Assembly: GCA_937883885.1 (NCBI GenBank)
Contig: CAKZXL010000128.1
Coordinates: 1-5,881 of the forward strand
DNA length: 5,881 nucleotides
DNA from: an uncultured Aquincola sp.
Lineage (GTDB): Bacteria; Pseudomonadota; Gammaproteobacteria; Burkholderiales; Burkholderiaceae
Direction: 5' to 3'
The notes under the pieces are model-generated. The model worked only from the letters and a program-made list of their open reading frames with translations. It was not told the DNA's origin and did not search any database. Shown one piece after another: positions 5,000 through 5,881 of this stretch (its first letter is position 1; every line of letters begins with the position of its first letter). The position numbers and the translations under genes were made by a program.

Positions 5000-5881
5000 T
5001 CAGGCCACGAGGTCGACCACGCCGCGGGCCGCGCGCAGCGGCTGCGCTGGGGCCAGGGCGGCCATGTCGTCGGCGCCGGCAGCGCCCCGCACGCCGCCCA
5101 GGCCACGGTCGGTGCGGCCCGGCTCGTCGCGGCCCGGCTGGCCGCCCGCACCGGGGTTCTGCGCGAACACGCCGCCGCCAGCCAGGGTGAAGCCGCCGGC
5201 GCTCAGCGCGGCGGCCAGGTCGGGCAGGCTGGTTTCCAGCGCGCTGCGGGTGGCGGCCAGGTCGGCGCCGAAGGACACATGCGCCTGCGTGCCGTTGAGG
5301 TCGATCTGCACCGAGATCGGCCCCATCTCGGCCGGGTTCAGCTCCAGCCGCGCCTGCTGGATGCCGTCGCGCACCAGCAGGCTCACCTGGGCGCCCAGCG
5401 CGGGCGCAAAGGCCGGTGAGTCGATCGCGGCAGCCAGGTGGGCGGTGAAGGGCGGCGTGGGCGCGCTGGCCTCGGCGGGTGCGCTGGCGGCGGTGGGCGT
5501 GGTGCCGTCGGCCGCGGCCAGGGCGCGCACCGCATCGGCCGCGGGGGCGGTGGCCTCGCTGCGCTGGGCGGCGGGCGCGGCGGCGGCTTCGGCCTTCTGG
5601 CCGGCTTCGGCCAGCGCGGCGGCAAAGCGGCCCGCAGCATCGCCCGCGCCAGCCTGCAGGCCGCCGGTGGCGGTATGGCCGGCGCCGGCTGTCTGCGCGG
5701 CGTCGGCGCCGTCGATGCGGCCGGCCAGCTCGCTGCCGGGTGCGGCTTTGCCGGTGCCGATGCCGGCGCTGCGGCGGCCGCCGGGGCCGCCGTTCTCGGC
5801 GCCGCCGGCGGCCAGGCCACCCCGGGCCAAGCGCTCGGCGCCGCCGGGCAGCAGGCTGGCCAGCCAGGCGGCGGGGTCGGC
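5000..5881 (-). CDS. fliK: Flagellar hook-length control protein FliK, C-terminal part (N-terminus beyond window)
   Basis: The frame is open from the right edge to TGA at 5002-5000, leaving 293 residues of a longer protein. FliK is exported during hook growth, measures hook length, and makes FlhB switch export from hook to filament subunits. The visible first 150 or so residues are a low-complexity Ala/Gly/Pro/Thr-rich ruler region. The conserved Flg_hook domain lies at about 162-240 of the fragment, with 'LLVRDGIQQARLELNPAEMG', 'ISVQIDLNGTQAHVSFGAD', 'ALETSLPDLAAALSAGGF' and 'LAGGGVF'. A Gly/Asp-rich stretch then leads to the closing 'RGVVDLVA', like the tail of other betaproteobacterial FliKs. 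An internal TTG at 5830 could be mistaken for a start, but the upstream residues ('WLASLLPGG') also look like FliK. It lies upstream of fliL across a 219-nt gap. Confidence 0.93.
   Translation of the reverse strand, partial: ADPAAWLASLLPGGAERLARGGLAAGGAENGGPGGRRSAGIGTGKAAPGSELAGRIDGADAAQTAGAGHTATGGLQAGAGDAAGRFAAALAEAGQKAEAAAAPAAQRSEATAPAADAVRALAAADGTTPTAASAPAEASAPTPPFTAHLAAAIDSPAFAPALGAQVSLLVRDGIQQARLELNPAEMGPISVQIDLNGTQAHVSFGADLAATRSALETSLPDLAAALSAGGFTLAGGGVFAQNPGAGGQPGRDEPGRTDRGLGGVRGAAGADDMAALAPAQPLRAARGVVDLVA

Noticed and set aside
4988..5419. A plus-strand frame of 143 codons opposite the end of fliK
   Set aside because: It is antisense to the conserved FliK C-terminal domain and has a biased Ala/Gly/Arg composition with no recognisable motif.
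5000..5830. Treating TTG at 5830 as the fliK start, giving a complete 276-residue protein
   Set aside because: The frame stays open to the right edge and the added residues look like FliK. TTG is also a rare start, and the visible protein would be short for FliK, so it is a fragment.

Overview
The window is very GC-rich. It carries the late flagellar gene block fliK-fliL-fliM-fliN-fliO-fliP-fliQ-fliR, all on the minus strand, so transcription runs from the right edge to the left. Protein features point to a betaproteobacterium of the order Burkholderiales, probably near Rubrivivax, Leptothrix or the Comamonadaceae. These features are a FliM with an intact CheY-P-binding N-terminus, an Ala/Gly-rich FliK ending in a short conserved-looking tail, and a GC-rich intergenic repeat of a type I associate with that order. 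The genus is an inference and cannot be fixed from this window.

Layout from right to left: 5881-5000 is the C-terminal part of FliK, the hook-length ruler and export-switch protein, cut by the window edge. 4999-4781 is the only sizeable control region inside the flagellar block. It holds a G/C-rich fold-back repeat abutting the fliK stop, nested inverted repeats, a candidate sigma-54 (-24/-12) element and a duplicated 11-nt unit carrying the fliL ribosome-binding site. 4780-477 holds fliL, fliM, fliN, fliO, fliP, fliQ and fliR, packed with gaps of at most 26 nt or with overlaps. 476-276 is an intergenic stretch with small hairpins and a repeated 7-mer. 275-1 is the start of another minus-strand gene, whose 91 visible residues look like the N-terminus of a type VI secretion VgrG spike protein.

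Together, FliL (stator-associated), FliM and FliN (C-ring switch), and FliO, FliP, FliQ and FliR (assembly factor and core of the flagellar type III export gate) build the basal body, and FliK sets hook length and switches export specificity. The overlaps fall in functional pairs: fliM/fliN, fliO/fliP and fliQ/fliR. No wholly new system is evident. The points most worth a second look are the fliK-fliL control region, the atypical charged insert near the FliL C-terminus, the alternating overlap pattern, and the abrupt change from the flagellar operon to a vgrG-like gene.
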